A stretch of 64,000 bases of DNA from Spirometra erinaceieuropaei (taxonomy: Eukaryota > Platyhelminthes > Cestoda > Diphyllobothriidea > Diphyllobothriidae). How positions within the stretch are numbered: position 1 is the stretch's first letter; each line of letters opens with the position of its first letter. The notes beneath the pieces were generated by a model. That model had not been told where the DNA came from and did no database searches. It saw only the letters and a program-made list of their open reading frames with translations. Where the stretch lies: assembly GCA_902702965.1 (NCBI GenBank), contig CACRXP010000394.1, forward strand, positions 517,520 to 581,519, written 5' to 3'. A program made the position numbers and the translations under genes. Shown here one piece after another: positions 51,201 through 61,916 of the stretch.

Positions 51201-52000
51201 CTAACATATATATCGTGACTTTTGTTATTTACTCTCGCGCGGAACTATGGATTTGAAGTTTCCTCAAAAAACGAGATCGGTGCAAACCTGTCGAAAATTC
51301 GACTGTCGATTTCGACGAAGTCGACTGTGTGCCGCACAGCAGAGCGGACGCAGGGACGGCGGCTTGCGCTTGAGTAGGTCTATAGTAATATGGACTTTCG
51401 CTGCATCTGCAGCACACTCTCCTTCTTAATGCGCCTGGGCGCCCTGTCAAGGAAGAGTCAAGAAGACCGAATCGCGATCGGGCGCAGGCGGTTAACATTT
51501 CGTGAACCCGTACCTAGGTGTGTCACTACACTCACTGGTTCACGCACAAAGGACCAGGACTTCACGCAAGAAAAAAGGGATGGCTCGGATCCCAAATGAG
51601 TTACCAGGCCATACATGCCGCATTATGAAAGAACCATTGCGGCCTGTCAGTCTACCAGTCGACCCCTCCACACGTATTCCCACAGGGCTGACTTCGAGGT
51701 CTGAGTTAAATGGTAACTTTTCAGCCTTCCATGCAATGGTCTTTTACGCACCGTGATGGATTCAGGCGCGTACGACTGTTTATGGTGAGAACATGCGCCG
51801 AGAGTCAGCCACTCTCTCTCTCTCACTCTCCACCCTTCCGCGCACAAGTCAATTGTCCAGGCCGGTCAACCAAGTGGTGATGATATCGAACGCAATGGTT
51901 AACGGAGCTAACAGCAACCCGTCTTCGTGTGCCACAGGCACGACCCGATACTCACAAAACGCAGGCATTTCCCGCAAAGGAGATAGGCTGCTCGGATCCC
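51200..52000 (+). repeat. dispersed repeat, copy 2
   Basis: The segment at 51362-51560 matches the copies at 35.3 and 58.4 kb (TTCGCTGCATCTGCAGCAC, GTCAAG.AAGAGTCAAGAAGA). The part from 51790 (CACTCTCTCTC tract, then CGCACAAGTCAATTG) resembles 40.8 kb. No coding function was recognised. Confidence 0.5.
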
Positions 52001-52198
52001 AGATGCATTAGAGTGCCATGGGGGCTACATGGAGAAGGCGCCTAAGAGCATGATTCCAATTTGCATGAGTGGTGCCGATTTCGTGTTTGCAGTGAGTGAT
52101 GACGGATGGACTCGTGTATGGTGTATGTGTTAGTGAGGAGGTCTGTAGTGATACAATCTGATCGGTGGTATTTTGTCGCAGGTTTTTGCGGATCCATG

Positions 52199-52254
52199 GA
52201 GAAGGAGACCCGATTGCTGGAACAAGAGCTTTATTCGCCTGACGTTTCAGACTC
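52199..52254 (-). mobile_element. very short PLE 3' terminal insertion
   Basis: About 50 nt of PLE tail with GAAAC/GTC of the hammerhead but no CTGANGA core, so the copy is truncated inside stem II. It is bracketed by perfectly inverted 16-nt sequences (52187-52202 and 52253-52268). Confidence 0.7.
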
Positions 52255-53169
52255 TCCATGGATCCGCATGTGACCGAGTAGACCCATGAGGTGAGTGAGT
52301 GCGCGTGGACATCGTGGGCATTTGGTGCGACTGCGGTGAGTGTAATTTGGTACCCCAGTCAGTGGTCGACCACCCTCTGTGTGATTGATTTGCAAATTAC
52401 CGACCAGACCGATGCGTAATGTGGATGTGTGATGTCAGTGTGGGCAGGATAGATTGGGAGCTTCTGAGCCGGTTGCTGTAGTTATGCCGCTAGTTTTGCC
52501 GTCTTGGTAGAGAAGGGGCTGATATTGCTTGAGGTGGGAGAGTCGTCGGGTGTGCAAAGTGGGCTGGGAATGTCAATATTTCGGTGAAATCCGCTGTATT
52601 GGATACGCATGTGACCGAATAAGCCCATGCGGTGTGTGGATGTGCCTGGGCAATGTAGGCAGTGGAGCCGGATGCAGTTTGTGCTTGTCAGGATTCCTGA
52701 CACTGATGCACTGGTCTCGATGCGATAAATTCGTGAACGATCGAGCAGGCCGATGTGTGAGGCGAAGGTGCGACCGCAATGGGGATAGTTTCAATCGAGT
52801 CCACACTACTGGTGGTGAGGACTGTGGCGGTGAAGGTGATGGTTGACAGAGCGTCGGCGGTGTCCTCAGCGGTAATAAGTTGGAAGGATGGTAGTCGTCG
52901 TCATCGTCGTTGAGGGGACTGTGACAGGGATATTAGGGGTGATGGAGCCGATGAAGTCGACTGAGGCGTCGGGTTACCAGGCATATGATCAATGGTGGTG
53001 GTGGTCGCCGTCGTCGTGCATGTCGTGGGGTTGGTGCAGAGATGACGATAGGGCTGTTTTCTGAAGCAGGAGGTGTTGTTGGTTTGTTATTTCATTGGGT
53101 CTGGAGAACTCCGATGAGGCCGATCCGTGAGCAGAATGCTCACTGGCAGAGTGGGCATCTTGAAAGGAA

Positions 53170-53400
53170 TCTGTTGTTTGCGTTGTAGGTCGGAAAAGCT
53201 TGAGAATTGCGAGCTGTTCTTTTGACTTTAACAGTGACGACCCGTAAACGCTGACGAAGGTGGAGAAACTGGCTCCTAAAGGAGGCAAGCTCAGGGCTAT
53301 GAGGTGGTCGTTGATACCCTGTGGTGGACAGGGCAGTCTTCTAACGATGTCGTTCCAGATGGCAAAGGTGCACCGCGTTGCGTCGTTCTGCCTTTGGGCG
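53170..53400 (-). pseudogene. non-LTR endonuclease continuation in shifted frame
   Basis: Encodes IWNDIVRRLPCPPQGINDHL and IALSLPPLGASFSTFVSVYG, the middle of the same endonuclease. The C-terminal catalytic blocks and the whole reverse transcriptase are missing; the sequence passes into zinc-finger-like code near 53190. Confidence 0.72.
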
Positions 53401-53670
53401 ACCGCTACAGAAGATGGTGTAGCTGGCACCCACCTTCTCCAATTGATCTTGTTCATGGAAGCGGGTCTCGATGAGGACAACGATGTTCACCTTGTAGAGC
53501 ACCAGCTCTCGAGCGAATAGCGCCGTCCTCATTTCCGGCCGCTTGTTTCGTGGGTTGTCTAAGAGAGAGCGAACGTTCATAGTTGCTAGAGTAAGGTCAC
53601 TCAGCCAGCTTGTTGGGTTGATGGAGACGTGGGTTATTGTTCTTTTGATTGCTTCGACCATGAGTTGCAC
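53341..53670 (-). pseudogene. non-LTR retrotransposon endonuclease, N-terminal part, frameshifted
   Basis: Encodes LATMNVRSLLDNPRNKRPEM and VNIVVLIETRF, the first two conserved blocks of AP-type retrotransposon endonucleases (catalytic Asn in NVRS, Glu in IETR). The frame breaks after ASYTIFCSGRPKAE; homology continues in the next frame. Confidence 0.8.
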
Positions 53671-53699
53671 ATCTGCGATCTACGGTCTATATGCGGATG

Positions 53700-55062
53700 A
53701 CGTTGATCCTAGCACTTGTTTTGAATATCTTTTCTATCCCCTTCCTCACCAGGGGTAACAGTGTTATCTCCAAGTAGAGCTGCTGATACATCCCAGACGA
53801 CTGCCAAACTCCACTATGGGTCACAGCTTGGTTTAGTGGGAGAGCAACCTGGGTTAGACCCCTGGATTGCGTGCCGTTCTCTCCGTAAGATTTTTTGAAA
53901 GTGAGAAGGAGAGCATACTTACCGGGTCTGGTGGCACAACACCGAATGTCCTCATTTGGTTCAGACCACCGGTGGATGTGGTTACTAGTCTGTGGCTGTT
54001 AGGCCGAGCCTAGCTTCTGGGAGCCACATGTGAGGTTTTGATGCCAGTTAAGGACTGTGCGAAGTAGTCACTACCTGCATAATGCGACCCACCGCACCTA
54101 CACGGCTTACCCCTCTAAATGGATACCCCAAAACTCCGCACGTCCACACACAGCCTAGATTGTTCAGAGACGGAGCATATCCGATGGGTCCTAAGTCCAT
54201 CATTGAAACAAAGTGCAGCAATGACTCGCCACCCAGCATTTTATGTTGTAGCTACTCATGCATGAATAGGCGCAGAGCGGCCCATTGGCTTTTCGATCCA
54301 AACATGTGTGTCCTCAGTCACCAGTGCTGGTTTCGCGAGGCAGGCGCACTCCACAGTTACAGTCTGTCAACTTCAGCCCTCTTCCGAGTGAAGATTAGTC
54401 ATTTGGCACGTCAGTCCCGCGCACTAAAGAAGGCAAGAGGTCTGCTTTTCCTATCTCCTCTCCCTTCTTCCGAGCCGCTGTTAACCAAGGCGTGTCCGAG
54501 CGAGATGGCATTCCATACAACTTCGATCTCAGGTCGGTGGAGCATACGAGCAAGTCCCCTGGATGGGTGTGTATGGATAGCGCAGTTGATGGATCCTGCA
54601 CATGGCCGATTAGATTATTGCTCTTTGGGGATGAAGTAGACGAAACAGGTTCTGGTGGAGGAGTACAAGCGTCTTCGACCAAATACTACCCGTAGATTGA
54701 TTGCTTCTTCTCATATATATAGAGAGCGAAGGTTCATGTGATGGCATTTTGGCCTCCTGACCAATTTCGCGCGATTCTAAAGAGTGAGGACACCTGAACA
54801 TCAGACTTAGACGTGCGGCACATCAGTTTGCACAGAAGAATTCTGTCTCGGTGAAGTAGGGTAGCCCACAAAGCATGATGGTGGAATGTACGTAGAAGCG
54901 TGATCGTTCAGACATCACTGCGCCATGCGACATTACCCGTCATCTTGACTGTTTGGCAAGGACTCAGTATGTGACCCCACTAAGGAAACAAAGACCAGAT
55001 CATCGGGGTGTGTTGCGTACCAGCCTTCTTTCATAATTAACGCTTCCATGATCTCGTAACTA
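53700..55062. other. no recognisable gene
   Basis: A weak tRNA-like stretch (A box TGGTTTAGTGG at about 53831, B-box-like GGGTTAGACCCC) suggests an old SINE head. The open frames are not supported. Confidence 0.4.
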
Positions 55063-55892
55063 CAGTGCGTGACCTATCTCATGAACTGTTGGCCAAAACT
55101 CTGGAATGCGTTTCCCACTAGGAAGGACTACTTAAGTGCGGTTGTTATACTGATTATCATGCAGCATAACCCTATAACATTTTGGACTCGCCAGGATGTC
55201 GGCTTTTGAATGCACGTCTTTTTGACCTCCTGCAGAAACCACACTCGGTAAAAAAAATACTACTTAAGTTTCTGATTATGAGATTTGTAAGACCGTACGA
55301 TGTCAATGCATGCAAGACCGCACATCTGCGTTTACTAATGCTTCTCATGAAGTGTACAGCACAATCCGGATCCTCTGCAAAATTTCATGAACTCTACGTG
55401 GTATCTTCTTAATGGCATAGAGGAATATATGATTTTACTTACGCGGAAAGCATGCATCTTGTAGACTGAAATTGCTAAACGCTGATGCAATGACAGATCA
55501 TGTTGAAAATTATTCAGGAATTGAAATACTTTTTTAAAACCTAAATTCACACTTTCTTCGGGCAGAAAATATGAAGACAACGTGATTTCCTACCAAATGA
55601 GCAAAAGAAAGCGTATTTTTATGCATGTTTTCTGTAAAATATAATTGAATTTATAAGACTATCGAAAATCAGTAGGAAAATTCGTGCTACTTAAGTAGTA
55701 TTTTTACCAAGTGTGGTTTCTGCAGAGGGTCAAAAAGAAGTGCATTCAAAAGCCGACATCCTGGCGAGTCCGAAATTTTATAGGGTTATGCTGCGTGATA
55801 ATCAGTATAAAAACCACACTTCAGTAATCCTTCCTAATCGGAAACGCATTCCAGAATTTTGACCAACGTTTCATGAGATCGGTCACGCACTG
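55063..55892. mobile_element. MITE-like element, near complete copy with TA flanks
   Basis: 830 bp. Termini CAGTGCGTGACC and GGTCACGCACTG are perfect inverted copies, flanked by TA at 55061-55062 and 55893-55894. Relative to 47278-48255 it carries a deletion in the left arm (after 55260). Confidence 0.8.
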
Positions 55893-55894
55893 TA

Positions 55895-58430
55895 GATGGG
55901 ATGTAACCTACTTCTTTTGGGAAAACAACCTGGAAGAACAGAGAAAATGCTCAAATTTTGCTTACACTGTCATATATCCGGATACCCTCATCATTCCTCG
56001 GGAATCGGGTTCCTATTACGTGGGCTACTTTGCGAGTGATTGTAGAGAGATTTAGCACGAGAACGCAATATGCTACTTCAGCATTTATCCGAATGTTTAT
56101 CTACTATCGCGCTCTCATTTCAGCCGTTTATTCTCACCCATAAAACCTGTATTGCACGATGACCTGGTTTTTGTTTCCTGGGTGGGGTCGCATACTGCGT
56201 CCTTGCCGGCTTTTCAGTATTATTGGATGCCTCATGGACACGCGCTTCATTGTCGAAGCTTCTTCCTGATTGAAGATAGCGGAAAACTAACGGCTTCGAC
56301 TACACCTGAAGCCAAGACAACTTACTCGGTCTAAGGATTTGCACCGGCCTCCCAGCGCACATTTCCTACCTTTTGTTACACAATTCAGTAGGTCCTCCTC
56401 ATCTCTCCAGAAATATTTCCTTCAAAATGGTCGAAGTATCTGATCTGAAGTATTCGCAGAAAGAGGGATGTGCATTGTGACACATCAAATGTATCGGGTT
56501 GGGTACAAAGTGCAACCAGACACGACAGCGATGAGAGACTGACCACCACCACCACCACCACCACCACCACCACCACCACCACCAGTGCGTTCATCTTCCA
56601 GTTTCCGCCAGCTTCCCTATCTCCGAATTGAGGCCCGTGTCACTGCTGCGAACCTGGGAGATCCACGCGATTTCGCACACACGCACGCGTCCACAGGCAC
56701 GCAACCTGCCCTCGAAGGCATTCTGTTCTTCCCCCACTGTCCGCTCAGTATGTACTGAGCGCAAGGTGCGTGTGTGTGTGGAGCGTCTTTCAGTGGGAAG
56801 TGCTGGTTGTAGCTGTTGGCGTTTGGCGACAGGGCGATGTCTCCGGCAGAAAGAAGGCCCGGTTCCCGCTGCTACTGCTGCTGCTGCTGTCGCCTCGGTC
56901 GTTGGATTGGTGACTCATCGTCGCCGTATTGCATAAAACAATCTCGTCAGCAGGTCGGCCAGCCGCAGGACAGCCGCGCGTCCTGCCAACCCGGGGCGTG
57001 TCAGCACATGCATGCCGATGGAGTACAGTATGGGTGGAATGGTTTTTCCTGCGACCCTGTGACAGTGGCACAGATTTTGTTTTTTGCATCGGAAGGTGAA
57101 CAGGCAACTGGGTTGATGTTTAGGCTGCATAAGAATGTAGAGACCATAGGGAAGCACAGTACCAGCGCCCTGGTTCATCAATGCGCAAAAAAGAGGATTG
57201 CTTTAACAAGGCGAACTAAACACGTTCCAGCGTGAACAGCAACTGCTCCGTGAGGTTTTGTTGAGGAGGTGTCCACATGACCACACCAGTTTCTGCCTAG
57301 AGAACGACCCTTTCTCTTGAAATAAAGATTACTTCATGTGGACTGAGAAGTCCCAGTACCTCTTGAATCCTTTTTCGTTGATAGCGCAAGCAGTCCGTTT
57401 CGGCGCAACTTTTCGCTAACTGATGAAATTCAAGCGGGATTTGTCACCAATATAGACACCGAGATCGCCGTCACGATAACTTCAGTCAGCTTCCGGACAG
57501 ACATTCCAGGAGCTTCAGTGTTCCCCACCGCAGTCAGCAGGGAGTAGTCTCGACAGCCCAGGTGCTGGAACGTTTGACATAAAATGCACAATGAACAACG
57601 GATCCCTTAAGATCGAGGTTGGGTGAAACCAGTAAGTAAGCTGTAACTGATCATGCTGGTCTCCCTTGCTCTGTCAGGAAAACTGTTTCGTTGATCGTTC
57701 GTCGTTATGGCTATACACCGGATCTTGAGGGCAAATCTCTTCTCTTTTTCGCAAACTTGTGGCCTCCATAAAATGCCGAACTGCCAGCAACGGAATGATA
57801 GGCTGTAGAGTTAGAACAGTTCAATGCTTGTGAGACCTCCCCCTTCCCCTCTGAATAGCCTGAAAGCGTAGAACGTTGATTTTGAGATACGGCGGCCCGG
57901 TCACCACAGATGCACAAGTCCACAGTCGGTCAATTGAGGGTCAGTGATAATATCCGACTTTTAGTTGCTGCCTTCTTCGCGTTTGGATTTAGAGTTGTTG
58001 GACAAATTCTGTTCCGTGGGATTTTAATTTGGAGGAGCCATATCACTGGAACATGAGCGAAGTCATTCTGCCGGTCCCAGAAGCTCGATCACAGACTGCC
58101 GTATTAAACAGGAACTTTCATGGCTGCGGATACTAAGTATAACGCCTTTTCAGCCTTCCCAGCGGTTGGATCCCACAGCTGATTCGTCGGCTTAGTCCAC
58201 CGCCCGTCAGGGTAAGCATTCCTCTATCCCACCAGTGTTACGACTTGCCTGACCGTCATCATCTAGCCAATGTTGCATACCTGGGTTACTCAGATTGTAC
58301 CTCGTAGACTATCAGAGGTAGTACTCCTCGTCAGGCCTCATTTCTTTAGTAGTCTCAGCTTGAAAAGGGACGACGATTCGATCATCGTTTCTGACGATAT
58401 CCATCATATGCCTCGCAGCATGGCGAGCGT
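55895..58430. other. no recognisable gene; microsatellites
   Basis: No supported gene. Contains the trinucleotide run at 56541-56584 and a short CTG-type run near 56873-56889. Confidence 0.5.
56541..56584. repeat. (ACC)n microsatellite
   Basis: About 14-15 perfect ACC units. It gives a poly-Val frame on the minus strand, which is not evidence of a gene. Confidence 0.95.
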
Positions 58431-58434
58431 AAGG

Positions 58435-58700
58435 ACGATGACTTGCGTGTGAATTAGTTCATAATGATGGTAGACTTGCGCTGCATCTACCGCACTCTTT
58501 CTACCCTCACCCTCCTGAACCAAGCGTCAAGAGAGAGTCAAGACGACCAGAGGCGGAAAAGGACGCTAGTGTCTGACGTGACCTGAGCATGCGCCCAATT
58601 GTGCCACCACACGCTCCCCCTCATGTACGGCATTCGTTATGAACGCGCAGCCCGATAACGCGTGCTGGGCCATGGTACGGCTTCCGTGTTGGTCCAGCGC
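58435..58700 (+). repeat. dispersed repeat, copy 3
   Basis: TGACTTGCGTGTGAATTAGT, then TTGCGCTGCATCTACCGCAC and GTCAAGAGAGAGTCAAGACG match copies at 35.3 and 51.4 kb. Function unknown. Confidence 0.55.
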
Positions 58701-59267
58701 ATGTACCGTGTGACCCGTTGTATGGGGCACCCATACATAAACGTACATAATGCCGAGTCCCCCATTGTCCAACCCATAAATATTAAAACTACTCTGCAAA
58801 TCGCAGGAATGTTTTTCTGATCTTTTGCCTTAGGTTCACTTGGTGCAACCTCACACAAGTCCTCGGACCTTGTATCCCGGTCTCCGACTTGACAATTTCA
58901 TTCATTATTTCTGGTCAAAACGGCTCTACTGTGCCTGTATAAATATGAAATGCCTTGCCCAGACTTAATGACTTTTTTGAATTACGCATCGCTGTAAGTC
59001 ACTAAGGGGAATTTCAAGCGTGTCCCATCGGGAATATACTATAAACCATAAGGTGACTCCGCCAGAACGTTGTAAAATTCTTGACACCGGTGAGTCATTT
59101 CTATGACGACGCATGTTTCATGTGTTTACAACTAAGTTTGCCGTGCGAATCTGGCGTTAAATAAGGTGGCGCTCCGTACAAATAATTTAAGATACATGTC
59201 CTGATTGTATCATCGGCGACGTGTGACAGAAGAGCGCGTAGAATTCAATACATATAAATAATATATA

Positions 59268-59456
59268 GGCAGCTCATTAAGAGTGCAAGGGGCCAGATGC
59301 AGCCAGCTTTTTACGGTCGTTACCGAGCATCAGCACGTCGTAGGCCATATGAAGCGTATATATACCTCACTTCATATTGCCCATGACGTACTGAAGATCG
59401 GTAACGACCGTGAAATAGCTGTCTGCGACTAGCCTGTTGCACTCTTAATGAGTTGC
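59268..59456. repeat. fold-back repeat A
   Basis: Arm 59268-59353 is matched inverted by 59369-59456 at about 80 percent by eye, including TCATTAAGAGTGCAA and ACGGTCGTTACCGA, with a 15-nt spacer. It could fold into one long hairpin. Confidence 0.8.
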
Positions 59457-59681
59457 TTATGTGTTATATGTGGTATGTGTCCTATGACATAACGTTTGTT
59501 GTCGTCGGCAGCAAGCTGGCGGACGGACAGAACGGGATCGATTGAGATCCTAACCACAACAGTGAGGGTCAAACACTTACCTGAAGAGCCAAACGCCTCG
59601 CAGCTGTGTCACGCAGCGGCAGAATGTCGGCGAAACACGTATCTCGGCTTCTAGTTAGTATCTATGTCGGAGTACGGCATA

Positions 59682-59869
59682 ATACCGAGGTTCATCGGTG
59701 TCCCGCCACCTGCCATTCTCTGTCGCTGCAGATCGGATATTTTTAACTCAGGAAGCTTGTTTGATTCGGGAAGCCAATGGATCGGTGTACACCCATTCCT
59801 GATTGAATAAATGCCCGATCTGCAGCGACAGAGCATGACACGTGGCGATGCACCGATGGACTTCGGTTC
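59682..59869. repeat. fold-back repeat B, linked to PLE cluster
   Basis: Arm 59682-59736 is inverted at 59816-59869 (TCTGTCGCTGCAGATCGG and its complement). The right arm and its extension to about 59960 recur as a direct copy at 60995-61125, inside the PLE composite. Confidence 0.7.
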
Positions 59870-60106
59870 GATGAAGTGCTTATGACCCATCTGGTAGACC
59901 CCAGTGGTGGACCAGCTGCGCCAGGTGTGTCTGTGCGCACGTGCGTGTTTCCGGTCCCAGCCGGTGGTCAGGGTTATGGTTGGCTGGATGAAGGCAAATA
60001 AGCCCGAAACAGTTCTGTATAAATCAACCCCCAGACTGTCGTCTGCCCTCTGATATATATTAATATATGAGAAAAAGAGGCTATCTCGGGGACCATGATT
60101 GTATTG

Positions 60107-60148
60107 TACTGACGTTTCAAAAGCAGACCAGCTTTCATCGTCGGAGGT
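60107..60148 (-). ncRNA. small hammerhead-like motif, one core change (PLE left repeat)
   Basis: Minus strand: CCGACGA (60144-60138), stem II GAAAGC/GCTTTT with a 6-nt loop, GAAAC, then GTC (60113-60111) and AGTA. Core U4 is C, and stem I is weak, so reduced or no activity is expected. Confidence 0.6.
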
Positions 60149-60271
60149 GAGTATCGTACGGCATCACACAGTATTTATAGGAAGGGGGGGGGTAGATATC
60201 AGTCATGCTAACACGGCGGTAATTATACGGGGGGAGTGGTTAATCGGCTTTGGCGCTAATGGTCCGCATAC

Positions 60272-60925
60272 TCACAGGGATCGTCTCTGTAGTCGCCGGG
60301 GCAGAGCGGGAGGGAGGGTGACTGTTGTCAATCTGCCTGTCTCTCGTCGGGGCGGGGGCGACATTTGAACGTTGGTGGCCATCGCCCGCATTCGCGTTGA
60401 CCTTAAGTGTCGTGCTGGGTTGCTAGTCTTGATTGCATCCCTCTGACCGCGTTTCGCCCCGTCTGCCGGAGTAGTAGTTGAGGCAACAGTATTGATGACT
60501 GCGCCTTCGTCGGGCCCGATTTGCGGTGTGGCTACGTGTAGGTCCGTCGTAGGCTCTCCCGTGTTCGGATTCACGTCCGGCCTGACTTCGCGCTTGCTCG
60601 TTAGTTCGTTGAGTTGCGTCCGGAGGGCTTGGTAGGCTGTCGGAGGGGCCACACAACGGTTTATTGAGGTTGTCTCCGTGTGCGAGGCCTCGATCGTTTC
60701 TCTGGCTACGCGGTCATTGCCTCGACCCAGAATTTTGGCGTTCTGAAAGGCGAAAGTGTGTCCAGAGTCCGCGCAGTGTTTCGCCACCAGAGACAATTGA
60801 TCCATTCTCCTCACTGCCCGCATGTGTTTATTAACGCGGGTTTGTAACCGCTTGCCTGTCTCTCCGACGTAGTTAGCTTCACAAGAGTTAAACTGGACCC
60901 AGTAGATGACATTTTTTCGTCTCAC
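60272..60925 (-). CDS. PLE GIY-YIG endonuclease fragment, C-terminal extension retained
   Basis: 217-residue frame: VIYWVQF (6-12), YVGETGKRLQTR (19-30), NKHMRAVRR, HTFAFQNAKILGRGND, ETIEASH and INRCVAPPTAYQAL. These are the GIY strand, YIG motif, catalytic-Arg region and the Glu/Asn region of PLE endonucleases. About 100 further residues are Pro/Thr/Arg-rich and unconserved. No reverse transcriptase precedes it, so it is a 5'-truncated copy; the ATG at 60925 is only the first Met of the frame. Confidence 0.85.
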   Translation of the reverse strand: MRRKNVIYWVQFNSCEANYVGETGKRLQTRVNKHMRAVRRMDQLSLVAKHCADSGHTFAFQNAKILGRGNDRVARETIEASHTETTSINRCVAPPTAYQALRTQLNELTSKREVRPDVNPNTGEPTTDLHVATPQIGPDEGAVINTVASTTTPADGAKRGQRDAIKTSNPARHLRSTRMRAMATNVQMSPPPRRETGRLTTVTLPPALPRRLQRRSL

Positions 60926-61363
60926 CTCGTGGCAGGGAGGCCTCCGGCGTCATAACGAAATGTCGAATGGTTGAGTCTGGCCGATGAACAATCCCGATCC
61001 CCAAAGGCAGTGACAGAGAATGACAGGTGGCGAGGCACTGATGAACTTCCGTTCGATAAAGTGCTTATGACCCACCTGATAGACCCCAGTGTAGGAGCAA
61101 CTGCGTCAGGTGCGTCCGTGAGCACCTGATGTCACCAACGTTCAAATGCCGCCCCCGCCCCGACGAGAGACAGGCAGATTGACAGCAGTCACCCTCCCTC
61201 CCGCTCTGCCCCGGCGACTACAGAGACGATCCCTGTGAGTATGCGGACCATTAGCGCCAAAGCCGATTAACCACTCCCCCGTATAATTACCGCCGTGTTA
61301 GCATGACTGATATCTACCCCCCCTCCCCCTCCTATAAATACTGTGTGATGCCGTACGATACTC

Positions 61364-61405
61364 ACCTCCGACGATGAAAGCTTGTCTGCTTTTGAAACAT
61401 CAGTA
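61364..61405 (+). ncRNA. small hammerhead-like motif, decayed (PLE right repeat)
   Basis: Inverted sister of the 60.1-kb motif: CCGACGA (61368-61374), stem II GAAAGC/GCTTTT, GAAAC, then ATC instead of GTC (61399-61401). The palindrome at the stem III position is broken by the G-to-A change. Confidence 0.6.
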
Positions 61406-61483
61406 AAATACAATCATGGTCCTTGAGAACGCCTCTTCTTTTCATTTATGTCCGGGGACTCGAATCTTCGCTTCTGTTAACAA

Positions 61484-61500
61484 TATATATATATATATAA
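61484..61500. repeat. (AT)n microsatellite at element junction
   Basis: A pure AT run between the right PLE repeat and the SINE unit. Both element types end in TA-rich tails here. Confidence 0.9.
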
Positions 61501-61916
61501 TGTTAAGGGGGCGCTCACCGATCGTTCATACGGAACTCACTCGTTCCGTTGTGCCTTATGGACTCTCTCTCGAGCCCAACCAGCAGCCGCACAGCGGCGC
61601 ATGATATATAGGCAGATTAGTATTGCCGACAAAGACAAGGGAGACTGGAATGGCCATTTCTGGCTTATTAGCCGTCGTCAGCCAGCCATACCCAAGCCCG
61701 AAGTATGCAACACCCGAGCCTCGAACTCGCGACCTGTTGGTTTAGAAGTCAACGCCTCTACTCACCGGACCACGAGCCCGTTGCCTTGTCGGTTTTCGAT
61801 CGGGAATATACAATGTTAAGGGGGCGCTCACCGATCGTTCATACGGAACTCACGCGTTCCGTTGTGCCTTATGGACTCTCTCTCGAGCCCAACCAGCAGC
61901 CGCACAGCGGCGCATG
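61497..61916 (-). mobile_element. tRNA-Arg-derived SINE, full unit plus partial tandem unit
   Basis: Minus-strand order: tRNA-like head (61782-61703; loop CTTCTAA with TCT, B box GAGTTCGAGGCTC), core (CCAGAAATGGCCATTCCAGT), tail module ending near (AT)n. The tail module AAGGGGGCGCTCACCGATCG occurs at 61505 and again at 61813, so the unit is tandemly repeated as at 35.9-36.3 kb. The second unit stops at 61916 where PLE sequence begins. Confidence 0.78.

Larger units (their letters stand above)
52010..53690 (-). mobile_element. internally deleted APE-type non-LTR retrotransposon with C2H2 zinc-finger region
   Basis: Reading right to left on the minus strand: an apurinic-type endonuclease N-terminus, a frameshift into its middle part, then directly zinc-finger-like coding sequence with stop codons (HRMGLFGHMRI, GLLGHMRIH). 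The reverse transcriptase expected between them is absent. Elements with endonuclease, RT and a C-terminal C2H2 region are common in cestode genomes. A PLE terminus is inserted at 52203-52252. Confidence 0.75.
60048..61500. mobile_element. Penelope-like element composite with inverted terminal repeats
   Basis: Sequence 60066-60385 is repeated as reverse complement at 61125-61443. Each copy carries a hammerhead-like motif followed, outward, by an AT-rich tail (TATATATTAATATAT near 60055; (AT)n at 61484-61500). The minus-strand GIY-YIG reading frame runs into the left repeat. Inverted or partial long terminal repeats are a known PLE feature. Confidence 0.8.

Noticed and set aside
53934..53975. 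ATACTTACC start resembling the 5' end of U1 snRNA
   Set aside because: Only the first nine bases fit; the expected stem-loops and Sm site of U1 could not be found.
56385..56594. Open frame with a long poly-Val stretch
   Set aside because: It is a translation of the (ACC)n microsatellite.
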